The notes below the pieces were generated by a model that saw only the letters and a program-made list of their open reading frames with translations, made no database searches and was not told where the DNA came from. From the NCBI GenBank assembly GCA_025769875.1, contig JAGFNK010000207.1:1-64000 (forward strand): DNA of 64,000 nucleotides, read 5' to 3'. Position numbers and translations under genes: made by a program. Source of the stretch: Russula earlei (lineage: Eukaryota; Basidiomycota; Agaricomycetes; Russulales; Russulaceae). Below, one piece after another: positions 33,931 through 45,567 of this stretch (position 1 is the stretch's first letter; each line of letters starts with the position of its first letter).

Positions 33931-34365
33931 GTGAATACAAAGATGAATCAAGGACCTAAAGGAGAACAACAACTCGTTTCCAGTATTCAAACTTCAGTTA
34001 CCAGTGTTATCGTCCGATTGTCCCAAAAATGGTTTACTTCTCGTTTCGCAGATTTAGGGTTCTGTCGTATCACGAATGTACTAAGTAGGTTTGGCCTGTC
34101 ATCCATTGAGGGAGATTGGAGAATCTCTGATCTGATTCCACTTCATGGTGATAACAAAGGTGCTGTTGACCTCATGCTCAACCCAGTCACTGGAAGACAG
34201 TCAAGGCATATCCCTATCAAGCATCATGCCATCCCCCAATACATTGGGGATGGACTGATTACACTTATCCATACTCCCATGGGAGAGATGCTTGCAGATG
34301 GTCTCACCAAGCCACATGCTCATGCACTGCTTTGGACCTTTATCAATGGGTTGGGTCTTGGTTGA
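33931..34365 (+). pseudogene. Ty1/copia polyprotein, 3' end (RNase H)
   Basis: The second half matches the RNase H end of copia polyproteins: LHGDNKGAVDLMLNP, SRHIPIKHHAI and TPMGEMLADGLTKPHAHALL, ending NGLGLG before TGA. The upstream part of this frame is not copia-like, so the element is truncated at about 34090 and only the 3' end remains. A purine tract CACAGGGGA and an LTR start follow. Confidence 0.7.
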
Positions 34366-35079
34366 TCTGATCTACTGACTGTCTTAATCACAGGGGATGT
34401 TGAGATCTGCACTGCTCAGAGCCTCATGTCCTTTGTGATGCAATCACAATGCTGATGCATTGATGCATTGGCTCACCTGGACCAGGCATCACTGGCTCAG
34501 TGTTACCAAGTGGTTTGGGGTCCGGAAGATGCCAGAACACCTGAACTATGGACTGCACCGTTTGCATCATGTGTGCATCAGATCTTGATCATTCATTTAT
34601 GTCTGTTGATATTGCATTCAGTGTCACAAGTACTGGTTCTTCGGACCGGACCGGCAACCGGACAAGCCTACCCGGACAAGCCTCACGATTCCTGCATGTT
34701 TGATGACTCTCTAGCCTCGCCTGTACCACTACCTTTCAGCATGTTCTAGTTCCGATCGCCTTGTTATCCCCTCATGTCTACTATTCGATATAGGATATAC
34801 ATGTCTATATAAACCTGTCTGTATGAGAGAACAAGCCCTAAGCTTGTTCTCTTGTGAATATCACTGGATTCAGCTTCAGGACTGTAGGCTTGCAGGGAAT
34901 CAAGCGATCGACTCAGAAATCCTTCTACTCTCTGAGTCTTCAAATGTGAAGACATTCCCATCGTATTTCCTCCCCACGGTACACACTAGCCTTCGCTGTG
35001 TTGTCACTGAGATCCCCGACTTTACTGTCATTTTCACGTGACCTTGCACTTGCCATTTTTGGATGTCATTTTGAGTGCG

Positions 35080-35640
35080 AAAATAAAACTGCTATATCTC
35101 AACAGTTTCTCAACAGATTGCCTTGAAACTTTGACAGTAGAACCTTATATGTTGTATCTAGGTGCAGCTAAAATATGGGAGCCTAATATCTAGTTCTTGA
35201 AATGTCGATTTTTCGGGTGGTGACATGAGTGCAAAACTTTGAACTGCCATATCTCAACTGTTTCTGAACTGATTGACTTGAAACTTCGACAGTGGGATCC
35301 CATGTACTGTATCTAGGTGCAGCCCAAGAGTTGGGGTCTGATTCTTAGTTTTTGAAGTTTCGGTTTTTGGGTGTGATCTGAGTTCGAAATTTCGATCTGC
35401 CATATCTCAACCGTTTCTCAATAGATTGCCTTGAAACGTGGACAGTGGGACCTTATATACTGTATCTAGGTGCAGCAAAAATATGGGAGCCTAATATTCA
35501 GTTTTTGAAGTTTCGAGTTTTGGGTGCCGAGCTGCGTGCGAAATTTCGTACTGCCATGTCTCAACCATTTCTCAATGGATTGTCTTGAAACTTGGACAGT
35601 GGAACCTCATGCACTGTAGCTAGATGTTTCACTCGTTGGA
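35080..35640. repeat. subterminal tandem repeat, four units of about 154 bp (left arm)
   Basis: The marker TGTATCTAGGTGCAGC or a close variant occurs at 35153, 35308, 35461 and 35615, that is every 153-155 bases. Each unit also has a TGCCATATCTCAAC-like and a GATTG-CTTGAAAC segment. The mirror copy lies at about 38290-38850 in the right arm. Confidence 0.8.
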
Positions 35641-36943
35641 TGTTCATGTTTTGGGGTGCCAACCCCAAGCATGATAATATTACATTATCCCTACAGCTGA
35701 ATCCATCCATCCATGATATGATATGACTATTACAACTGTACCGCGCGAGAAGGGCACACTTAAGTTCATGGGGCTGGACAAGGACTGAGGGAAGAGTGAA
35801 AGAGACAAAATTGAAATGATGATGTGAAGGCGTGCGTCGAGGCAGCAATAGGCATCAGGCACAGGTACATGTGCGTGTAGCTTCTTCAGTGAGTCTTCGG
35901 CCTCGCACGCGCGTGGTCACATCGTCGCAAAGGCGGGTGTGCACGTTCTGAGGTGTTGCCATGCTTGGAACGCGGGCACAGTGCAGGGAAGCAGGAGGGA
36001 GGAGTGTGCTTGCGTCGTGTGTCAAATGTGTCAGTCGCGACGTGGTGTTGCCAGGCGTCGGCCGTGTTGCTGATATTGGTGCTGCTGCTGTTGTTGTTGT
36101 TGTTGATCCTGGTGCTGCTGTCATGGCAGAGGCTGAGGTGTGGTCATTTGAGGCAATGGGGTGGCGAGAGGCAAGGGCGTAGGCGATGGCGTTATGGAAA
36201 AGTGTGAGCGTCTGAGGGGGTGACTTGCGTGTTGCTCATGCTGTCATCTTGTGGGCGCAGCGACAAGGTCTTTGCCACTGCAGGTGATGGCAGCGCTCAT
36301 GGGTGAGGTTGTACATATGGATGGGGATGTGGTGGAAGGGGAGGAGTGGTGCGGCGTGGTGCTTGCATCGGCAACTTCTCCTGTGGCGACATCGTGGTGG
36401 TGGCTGGTGATCTTTCTGTGGGGCAGCGTTGAGGTAATGATGGGCAATGCTGGACATGTGGGAACCGCAGGGATGACGGGAGCGGGCAATGTGAAGGCGT
36501 GACATTTCGGCAACCATACCCACTGTTATGGGGCAGGGTGGGGAATGCGGTGGCACGGGTTTTGCCTGGAGTCACGTAGAAGCGCGGCTGTGTGCGTGCA
36601 TACATTGGGCAGCAGAGAGGTGATGTCGTGCTGGGTGGGAGAGCGGGTAAATCGCGCACATGCACCGAGGGGGTCCAGGGGGCGTGATCCATTCGTCGTG
36701 AAGGGAAGTAGGATGTTCACATCCTCAGAAAGCGCCGAAGAGTGTCCTGCCAGTGAGAAGGGATGAGCTATAAGAAAAGCACCAGGGGACCTATGTAGGA
36801 ATAAGTTGGATCGCTTGTCTCTCTCTTGTTTTCCTATCTGTAGTCTCGTATTTGCAATTGTGGTTCCGGATTTTCTTTTCGCTTGTGCATGCTAGCACTT
36901 GGAGTGCTCACTGGCACATTCTCACGCTATTTGAATCTACGTA

Positions 36944-37208
36944 TTGCTTATCCAAGTGGTGGTGACATTGTGCGTGTACCTTTGGCTGATCCCACCCACA
37001 GTCCGTATCACCCAGGTCTCTCCTGGAGGCAACCGCAACAGGAAGCAGGATGATTTGTATCAAATGATGGCAATCCGGGAGACCTTTGAAGAGACAGGTC
37101 TACTTCTTGCATCCTCAACATCGGAGTCCAAGGCACCTCTGAGCGACATCGCTGTGGACACGTCACGCTCATCCCTTCTCACCAGCAGGACACTCTTCAG
37201 CGCTTTCT
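36944..37208 (+). pseudogene. captured Nudix hydrolase fragment in the fold-back loop
   Basis: From about 37018 the frame reads VSPGGNRNRKQDD, then MMAIRETFEETGLLLAS, a close fit to the Nudix box core RE-x2-EE-xG-U with the preceding PGGN of fungal NUDT19-like hydrolases (enzymes that cleave nucleoside diphosphate-linked compounds). The stop follows at about 37208, but the match seems to go on past it, into the arm, as DVNILLPFTT and, one frame over, WIMPPGPPR. A GTGCGT...CACCCAG stretch at about 36970-37017 looks like a retained intron, which would point to capture at the DNA level. The N-terminal part of the enzyme is absent. Confidence 0.6.
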
Positions 37209-39551
37209 GAGGATGTGAACATCCTACTTCCCTTCACGACGAATGGATCATGCCCCCTGGACCCCCTCGGTGCGTGTGCGCGTTTACCCGCTCTCCCACC
37301 CGGCACGACATCACCTCTCTGCTGCCCAACATATGCACGCACACAGCCGCGCTTCTACGTGACTCCAGGCAAAACCCGTGCCACCGCGTTCCCCACCCTG
37401 CCCCATAACAGTGGGTATGGTTGCCGAAATGTCACGCTTTCACATTGCCCGCTCCCGTCATCCCTGCAGTTCCCACATGTCCAGCATCGCCCATCATTAC
37501 CTCGATGCTGCCCCGCAGAAAGATCACCAGCCGCCACCACGATGTCGCCACAGGAGAAGTTGCCGATGCAAGCACCACGCCGCACCACTTCTCCCCTTCC
37601 ACCACATCCCCATCCATATGTACAACCTCACCCATGAGCTGCTGCCATCACCTGCAGTGGCAAAGACCTCATTGCCACGCCCACAAGATGACAGCATGAG
37701 CAACACGCAAGTCACCCCCTCAGACGCTCACACTTTTCCATAACGCCATCGCCTACGCCCTTGCCTCTCGCCACCCCATTGCCTCAAATGACCACACCTC
37801 AGCCTCTGCCATGACAGCAGCACCAGGATCAACAACAACAACAACAGCAGCAGCACCAATATCAGCAACACGGCCGACGCCTGGCAACACCACGTCGCGA
37901 CGACACATTTGACACATGACGCAAGCACACTCCTCCCTCCTGCTTCCCTGCACTGTGCCCGCATTCCAACGCATGGAAACACCTCAGAACGTGCACACCC
38001 ACCTTTGCGACGATGTGACCATGTGCGTGCGAGGCTGAAGACTCACTGAAGAAGCTACACGCACATGTACCCATGCTGATGCCTATTGCTGCCTCGACGC
38101 ACGCCTCACGTCATCATTTCAATTTTGTCTCTTTCACTCTTCCCTCAGTCCTTGTCCAGCCCCATGAACTTAAGTGTGCCCTTCTCGTGCGGTACAGTTG
38201 TAATAGTCATATCATATCATGGATGGATGGATTCAGCTGTAGGGATAATGTAATATTATCATGCTTGGGGTTGGCACCCCAAAACGTGAACATCCAACGA
38301 GTGAAACATCTATCTACAGTGCATGAGGTTCCACTGTCCAAGTTTCAAGACAATCCATTGAGAAATGGTTGAGACATGGCAGTACGAAATTTCGCACGCA
38401 GCTCGGCACCCAAAACTCGAAACTTCAAAAACTGAATATTAGGCTCCCATATTTTTGCTGCACCTAGATACAGTATATAAGGTCCCACTGTCCATGTTTC
38501 AAGGCAATCTATTGAGAAATGGTTGAGATATGGCAGATCGAAATTTCGAACTCAGATCACACCCAAAAACGGAAACTTCAAAAACTAAGAATCAGACCCC
38601 AACTCTTGGGCTGCACCTAGATACAGTACATGGGATCCCACTGTCGAAGTTTCAAGTCAATCGGTTCAGAAACAGTTGAGATATGGCAGTTCAAAGTTTT
38701 GCACTCATGTCACCACCCGAAAATCGACATTTCAAGAACTAGATATTAGGCTCCCATATTTTAGCTGCACCTAGATACAACATATAAGGTTCTACTGTCA
38801 AAGTTTCAAGGCAATCTGTTGAGAAACTGTTGAGATATAGCAGTTTTATTTTCGCACTCGAAATGACATCCAAAAATGGCAAGTGCAAGGTCACGTGAAA
38901 ACGACAGTAATGAGAACTCGTTGTCTCGTTCAACTCCGTGCGCACGACTCGCATGTGAAACAATTTGTCAGCGACACCACCCCCAGTCGGTGACATTCAG
39001 AATGTGTTGATCGTATCTTTCTGAAGATGTACTGAAGAAGCAATGAGTAGCATTGCTTCTGTCCCAGATGTTCCTGTACCACCACATACATCGCTTCCTT
39101 GATTAGGAAAGTACTTATGACACCAAGATTGCTACTAGGGAAGCACTTAATGCTTCCAGCACCAAGATCATTTACATAGAAGCAACCTTGCTTCTATGAG
39201 CTGCCTTTTGCTTCTATAGCACCGACCAGTACTACAGTAGCATGAACCTTATCCCTGTAGGGCTATATAAAGGCCCCAGTCTGTAGCAGTTGAGCCTTAA
39301 GCTCGACTTAGTTTGCCAATCCAAAACAGTTGACTCCTACCCCATCTGCAGAGCCCCTCTTATCTTGTTGCCATACTCCAGAAGGATCTAACACTCCTTC
39401 CCCTCCACAAGTATTGCTCGCTTGACTCAAGCATATCTGCATTGGTAGGATGCATTCATAGACATGACCATTGATCTTATTTAAGGCACTTTGGAGCCTT
39501 AACACTCAGCTCATATGCTGCAGCACATGTTAGTTACACTGATAAGGTGAT

Positions 39552-40380
39552 TGTCAAGACACGTACTGCTGATCCGTGTGGACTCAGGAGCAGGTGGGCA
39601 AAGGTCGGAACAGATGGTACGTGGCGTAGGCGGCGTTGAACAAGAGGACAAGCCAAATGACTAAGATATACCAGATGGGGACTGGTACGTGTAACTGGAG
39701 GCAGAGGCGAAGGTTAGAAGCCAGTGCAACGAGGAGGCCTTAAACAAGGCGGTCGTAGAAGAGTACCTTGGGGACGAGGGGAGTCTTTAAACTGAGCGGT
39801 CGCAGGGGAGTACCCAGGAAGATGAGAGTATCACAAATGGACAGTCTGATGACTGCCATGCTTCATTGGGGCTTATATACAGTGTACAAGGTCGATTACA
39901 AAGAACTGGGACTATTCTAGACTCTTTGGTACCATCCAATAGGACTACAGAGGCATAAACTCGCTTGTGTCAAGTTTCAGGCTTACTGAGCGCATTACTG
40001 ATCATTGTGGAGCAATGACATCATTATGATGTCACTGTGGAGCGCTTAGTGAGCCTATGAGGTCATTGTGGAGTCGCTCAGTCAGCTATGATGTCATTGG
40101 AGCCTTGATGACGTTAGATGATTTATGCAACAGTTTCTAAGAGTTTGTGCCGCTGTTTCGGGTCCTTGGTGGCTGGGTGGCCATGTGGCTGCCACGCAAT
40201 GATTACCCGATTAGGAAATGGGTGCCTGGTCGTGTTATAGTGCCCTTGCAATAGCGATATCTTGTACCGTAGGAGGGTTAGCCCAGAAAATGGAAGGGAG
40301 TCGGCAATGCAAAGTGAGAGCGGTCTCTCTTGAGTGAAATAGGACAATCTATGGCCAGGGCCTGGCCTTGGTTCGTAACA
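39552..40380 (-). mobile_element. solo LTR, 829 bp, TSD GTGAT
   Basis: On the minus strand it runs TGTTACGAACC to GTCTTGACA. GTGAT precedes (39547-39551) and follows (40381-40385). A near-identical LTR in the other orientation lies at 57758-58586, also 829 bp. Confidence 0.9.
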
Positions 40381-40699
40381 GTGATTTAAAACAATCAGTA
40401 GCTAGTTACCACTGATCCTCAGACATACTTAGTGATCCATGATGGTAGTTAGCTGTACTATAGTTTGTGGTGATCTCAGGTACTCAAGAACACCACAAAG
40501 TATGTAGATCACTTCAGTTTTGTGTCAACCAAACTGAAGTGAGTATTTACTCTATGATATCTTATTACACAGTACAGATGATGCATTGTAGCTATTGTCT
40601 GATAGGTACATTATTTATATTAGTTTTGTGTCAACCAAACTGAACTATTGTCTGATAGATTGGCCTGCAATCTTATCATCTGCTGCTATCTAATCACAC

Positions 40700-41180
40700 A
40701 CACTGCACATTTTCAACAATTGTGTATGCTGTTTCTGGGACAGCTGTTTTCATATCCATCACATATAGATTCCTTTGTAGATGCCCATTACATGTGAGGC
40801 ACCCTTCCTGATTGAAGAGTTGGCAACCATTTCTAGTGAATCAGACATCAGTGCCACACTTTGTGAGGTGAGTGACTGATAAGGAATTGCCATTGAGGTC
40901 AGGGACAAAGAGGATGTCTTGGAGAATGGCATTGTGCTATGTTCCATTGGCATGCATGTGGACAGGAATGCATCTGATGCCAGTGGTGTGGATGGTGCTG
41001 TCATCTCCAAGAGTAATGCAAGTAGGGGGTGTGAGGACAGAGAATGATGAGAACCAGCTGTGGTTGCAGCTCATGGTATGGGATGTGCTGGAATCAACTA
41101 TCCAGTGGTGCTGAGTTGTTAAGATCTGTTCAATCTTAATTTCCACTCTAGTGATAGAGTTGCTTGATATATAGTTCAAA
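40700..41180 (-). pseudogene. Ty1/copia fragment: protease and pre-integrase region
   Basis: Minus frames give HHWIVDSSTSHTMSCNHSWF (protease site, where an active element has DSGA) and TPPTCITLGDDSTI, then one frame over ILQDILFVPDLNGNSLSVTHL and FNQEGCLTCNGHLQ, the pre-integrase block. In-frame TGA and TAG codons interrupt it. It is a dead fragment. Confidence 0.65.
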
Positions 41181-41194
41181 CACTAGACTTCGAA

Positions 41195-41633
41195 TCCTTT
41201 GATATTATCTCAGGAAGAGTGAATGGAATAAGATGAGAGGGGCCTCTTATTGCTTAGAGCAGTTACTTTGGTTGAGAGAATGAGAATTGTGTATAATTCA
41301 GAAAGTAAGGCAAGTGTAAGGCTCAACTCCTGATCCACCAGAATATTTATACCGTATCTCCATAATGGCTGATCTGATTTGTACAAAACTTGGGCAGCAT
41401 ATAGCTGAGACCCACCACTATCCAAACACAAGAACCACAATTTGAAAGTATCAGTAATGACTGATGTGTGAGTTATTCTTTCCTAGTATCTGTCATCAGT
41501 CCAGTAAGCAATTACTAAGCATCAGTCATCATCAGTCAGTGATCACAAAGCATCAGTCAGCCAATCAGTAAGCATAAAAGAGCAAGCAATCATAGGTAAG
41601 CAGTCAATCATGAACGCAAGTTGAATCCTAACA
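41195..41633 (-). mobile_element. possible copia LTR linked to the fragment
   Basis: Directly upstream (minus strand) of the protease fragment lies about 440 bp starting TGTTAGGATTCAAC, with a TATA-like GGTATAAATATTC and a CTTCCTGAGATAATATC end. It could be the LTR of the same element, with gag lost. There is no second copy in the window to test it. Confidence 0.35.
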
Positions 41634-42164
41634 TATCTGGACTTCTTATTATGATTGTGTGGGATCACTGGGGACATGGTGCGTACAGTAATATTTACTC
41701 AATATTTAGCACACTTACCTTTTCCAGATAGGTGTGCCTGTTGCCTGGATGCTGGCATCCAATGGAACAATGGACACAATATCCTTTTTTGTCTATTGGG
41801 TCAGGGATGCCAGTCTGGCTATCTGGCTGTCTATTATTATGACAGATCGTGATGCTGCCCAGATTGCTGCCCTCAAGATTGCCTATCTGGGAAGTTGGAT
41901 ATGGCCTTGCAAGTGGCATGTGTTGCACATGATGTGATCATACTTCAATTGAACCAAATTTCCTGATCTGTGGGATAAGATCAAGAGATGGGTACATACA
42001 GATGATCAGGCTGACTTTCTACAAATCTGGGAGGAGATCTCCACCAATCCTCAGGTCCCACAAAGTTTTGTGAACTACCTTGGGTGTGAATGGATGCCTG
42101 TGGTGCATATGTGGTCCATGGTTTTCTGGAAAAATTGGCATATCTTTGAGGAAGGAGACACCAA

Positions 42165-43100
42165 TGTTAGGACTCACTGTTGAACAATCCAGTTCAAGAG
42201 TGAGAGAGGAGCTTGGAGATGAGTCAACTGAGTTTGAGGACAAAGTTGGCAAAGAGTACAGTTCAAACAAGTAACAAGTACCAGAGCAGGACTGGTACTG
42301 GCTGTGAGAGGTGATCATGGAAGGAGAGAGCCAGGGTGTACTAGATAGGGTGGTCCTAAAGGAGTACCCTTGGCAGTAGAGTGCTGTAAATTAAATGGAC
42401 AGTCTGAAGACTGTCTGCTACTTTGTTGAGCACTTATATACTACAAGGGAACTGCTAAATAGGGAACAAGTCATAACCTTGTTATCAAGCACAATTGACA
42501 GATGAGTAAAAAGTCAGAGCATGCTTAGTGAGCATGCTCAGTCATGCTCAATAAGCTGCTGAGTAAGAAGGCTCATATTGATGAGTAAGAGCCTTTTAGT
42601 GTCCATGTGTTCATTGCTTAGTACATGTGCAAAGCACCTGATTCATTTACTGTTAGTTAGTTTAGGGCTGGTCATCTGAGGACTTGTGGTTTTGTCCATG
42701 GAATAGAGTTGTCTATAAGGCCCCTTATATAGTTCTATTAGGGTCCTCAGAGTCAAGCCTAATACCTCTATTAAGGTCCTTAGTATTGCCTTATAGTGTA
42801 GAGTTAGTCTAATAACACATTATAGGGCTTATAGTATCTTCATTAGCATCTATTGTAGAGCACTTGAGGTTGTCCTAAAGGGACTTTAGGGAGCCTATAA
42901 TACTGTCTTATATTACTAGAAGGGTTGCCACTAAGTAGGGCTTGCTGTATGTCAATTGTGCCTAGAATCAATCACATGATATTGTGGACACCTCTACTCA
43001 CCCCTTTTGCTTGTGTGAACAGGGTGGCATCATAGAGGCTGGGTTTCCTCTAATAAGGAAGGGTCCTTCAAGGGCCCTCTCCAGGAAATGGTTCATGACA
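42165..43100. mobile_element. solo LTR, 936 bp, TSD ACCAA
   Basis: It runs TGTTAGGACTCACTG to GGTTCATGACA inside the MULE gene. ACCAA stands on both sides (42160-42164 and 43101-43105), and the transposase reading resumes at once after it. Its first 0.47 kb matches 50654-51075 plus 56431-56467. Confidence 0.85.
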
Positions 43101-43581
43101 ACCAATATGTTGATCAAAGCATATGTTCCAACTGATCTAAAGATAAGATGACTTAATCATTTTTTAGATATCATCACATCCTCAAATCACTCTGGCTCTA
43201 TGGCAAGTGCAATTGGCAGAACAATTGAATCTTATTTGTGCTAGTGCATTGAATGGTGCCATATTACTAAAACAGGCACAAATGTCAGAAAATTGGGCTC
43301 AATGGTTAGGACCTGGCAGCTGACAGGCATCAGAAACTTTTTGCCCACACTGAGAGCATATCACAAGATTTGATCTTGCAATTCAATCAGATCCGCTTTC
43401 ACATCACTTCACATCCCATTCTGGCAAGTTTCACTCAATCAATCTGATGAAGCTGAATTGTGATTGCACAGATTATCCATGGATTAGATTCTGCAAACAC
43501 ATTGCAGCAATCTACATCCACTTTCCCTGCCTCTGTCCTGAAGAGAGCACCCAAAAAGCTCCCATAGAGAGTGCAAATAAA

Positions 43582-44176
43582 TGTCAGGAATTACCCCCTT
43601 GTTGGTTCATCACTAACCTCTTCTGTTATTGTTCCCTTCTGTCACCTTTGTCCCTTTGGTTACCATTTCATCCCTTGATATTGATTGACAGCTGTCACCT
43701 TATCTCCTTGTGTTTCACTTATTATTGATCTCCTTTTGCTATTGGCTCACCTTTTATCTATTGTTCTGCATATAGTACTGTACAGCCTCACTACATACAG
43801 TATTTAAGTGCCTGTAGAAGCTGGGGAATACCCCAAGCTTAGCTTTGTCCCATTTCCTGTCGCATCCCTTGCCCTGTAGACTCTCTCAATCACAATTTGC
43901 TTGTGCTGGCTTAACACCTTGCTTGACCTGAGCACACCTCAAGGAACCCTTGTGTTCCTCTTCCTCCTCTACCTCTCTCTCATCATCCTCCTCTTCTGTG
44001 AAACCAGGAGATTGACTCTGTCTATGGACTGAGTCATTGTCTGACTCAGCCTTGAGATGCTAAACCCTTGATCTAGTCTCTTTTGAGCCAGCCCTACTGA
44101 ACCCTTGAACCAAGTCACAGGGACTTGGCCCTACAGAACTCTAAGCTAACGCTCTGATGGCCACGATGCTGTAACA
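43582..44176 (+). mobile_element. solo LTR, 595 bp, TSD ATAAA
   Basis: It runs TGTCAGGAATTACCCC to GATGCTGTAACA, flanked by ATAAA at 43577-43581 and 44177-44181. It belongs to the same family as 49658-50246 and the LTR at 56468-57078. Its removal restores the MULE reading. Confidence 0.9.
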
Positions 44177-44304
44177 ATAAATCACCTGATCCACCATCCC
44201 CATCCACCAGACCAAGGGGGAGCCTAGTATCTCTCTCACAGGAGATCATATCATTATCACATGATCTCACATCTAGGCTTGAGGATGCTAATCAATCAGT
44301 GGAG

Positions 44305-45567
44305 GGGGGGCTCCTTGAACTGTGACCACCACCAGGTCCGGATTTTCCCATGGCAAAGCCAGGGCAAGGATAGGCAGTGAGGATGACAGTGAGCTCTGCA
44401 AGGCCAGAGCCACCCGTCCAAGCCTTTGTAAAACTACAACCCCCTCACCAACTAAACCACCATCCACCAGGCTGACTGGCCAAACCAATACATAACACAA
44501 TCACTATGTACGCTAGCATAATCTGCAATGAGAACTCCTCCCACATAAACACACAACCCATACCGTACGACCACCCAGCTCCCCAACAATGAACAAGCAA
44601 CACCAGCACCCCTCATGAATACCCTACCCAACTCCCACCTCCCTCCCCTCCAACTGTCACTACCAATACCATGCCACCACAACCACATGGAAACCACACA
44701 TGACCCAAACCCCCTACCACCAGCCTGCCTTTCATCACCCTAAACAAAAGTCCTTTGTCTGAGAGAGATGTGGCCACATGTGCCACAACTATGGCCCAAC
44801 ATTGTCTAGGCACCATACTAGGCTGTTGATGCCTCACCCTCCCCAACCAAAATGATGAACCACACCATGACCAGAACCGCTGTGGATGCTACCCGAAAGG
44901 AGCCACTCACCACCCAGGCTTATATGGTCACTTGCATGAGAAATGTGGCCACACAGGCCTAACCTATGGCCTGAAATTACCCTTGGCACCATAATGAGCT
45001 GTGGCACCCTCTCACCCCCAATAATTGAAAATCCTGAGATCATGACAGAAAACACTCCCCCACAACACCCCCCCAAAGGAGCCAAGTGCCTACTACAAAT
45101 ACAAATCTCAGAAGCCACATACCTTATTTGGGTCCTAAGATGTGAAAGATGCATACAAGGCCAAACCCACACCACATGCGAAGTGAAAACAAGGTGGAAG
45201 AATACCATAAACAAAAGATTAACAAATGACAGAATAACTGCACTAATAATAACACGAGACAAGAAATTCAGAACACTAGTTGAAAACACCTGGGAAGGAG
45301 TCCTTCTGAAAGAAATGGACCTCCCCCCTGACTGGCTCCAAAACTGTGAGGTTTTAGTGGGTAGGAGGCTACCCTAGGTACCTGAGTCCCACACTGGCCT
45401 ACCAGGCCATGCATAAATGCATTTCCCCTCACACCCAGTCCCCCGCACCGGCTTCAGCATGTTAGATAGGGCTGATCCGCTTTCTCCCACTATCTAACAA
45501 TTATTCACAGTAATTAGTTTTGTATCAATTACGAGAATAAAATGCTCTCCAAAAAAAATAAATAATA
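44305..45567 (+). mobile_element. 5'-truncated LINE, 15-bp TSD and A-rich tail
   Basis: AATCAATCAGTGGAG occurs directly before (44290-44304) and after (45568-45582) this block, which ends in an A-rich tail (AAAAAAAATAAATAAT at about 45552). The last 90 codons, to 45377, read as the C-terminus of a non-LTR ORF2: EATYLIWVLRCERCIQG, NKRLTNDRITALIIT and DLPPDWLQNCEVLVGRR. About 100 bases upstream of this coding end two similar stretches (44760-44840, 44930-45015) suggest a local duplication. Confidence 0.85.

Larger units (their letters stand above)
35022..38910. mobile_element. fold-back element with 1.75-kb inverted arms and a captured Nudix piece
   Basis: The arms 35022-36769 and about 37169-38910 are near-perfect inverted copies. 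Outer ends read TTACTGTC(A/G)TTTTCACGTG; inner ends meet at GCTCATCCCTTCTCAC. A 0.4-kb unique loop separates them. Each arm has four tandem units of about 154 bp at its outer end and a CTG/TTG (Gln-codon) tract (36074-36109; mirrored at about 37824-37861). No transposase is present. It sits inside the solo LTR and disrupts it. The architecture recalls Drosophila FB elements, whose long inverted repeats also contain tandem repeats. A target duplication is not clear: left flank GACT, right flank TGAG. Confidence 0.85.
34622..38995 (+). mobile_element. solo gypsy LTR (TSD TTCAG), split by the fold-back element
   Basis: The LTR parts 34622-35021 and 38911-38995 together match the LTR at 60132-60624 (start TGTCAC, end GTGACA, internal TATATAAACCTGTC and AAGCTTGTTCTCTTGTG). 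TTCAG stands directly before (34617-34621) and after (38996-39000), a perfect 5-bp target duplication. No internal coding region is present, so it is a solo LTR formed by LTR-LTR recombination. Confidence 0.85.
34398..39504 (+). mobile_element. copia 3' LTR, split by a nested solo LTR
   Basis: The LTR starts TGTTGAGATC directly after a polypurine tract and, after the nested block 34622-38995 and one TTCAG repeat, continues at about 39001. It contains a TATA-like GCTATATAAAGG at about 39262 and ends near TTGGAGCCTTAACA at 39504. Without the insertion it would be about 0.73 kb. The end is inferred from the TG...CA rule. Confidence 0.55.

Noticed and set aside
36244..37743. Many overlapping frames of 60-140 codons in the fold-back arms
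   Set aside because: They appear on both strands as mirror images, rich in His/Pro/Thr/Ser, with no domain other than the Nudix piece; they follow from the inverted repeat and composition.
44452..45289. Minus-strand frames of 77-151 codons
   Set aside because: They lie antisense to the LINE ORF2 end, whose + strand reading has clear family motifs, tail and target duplication.
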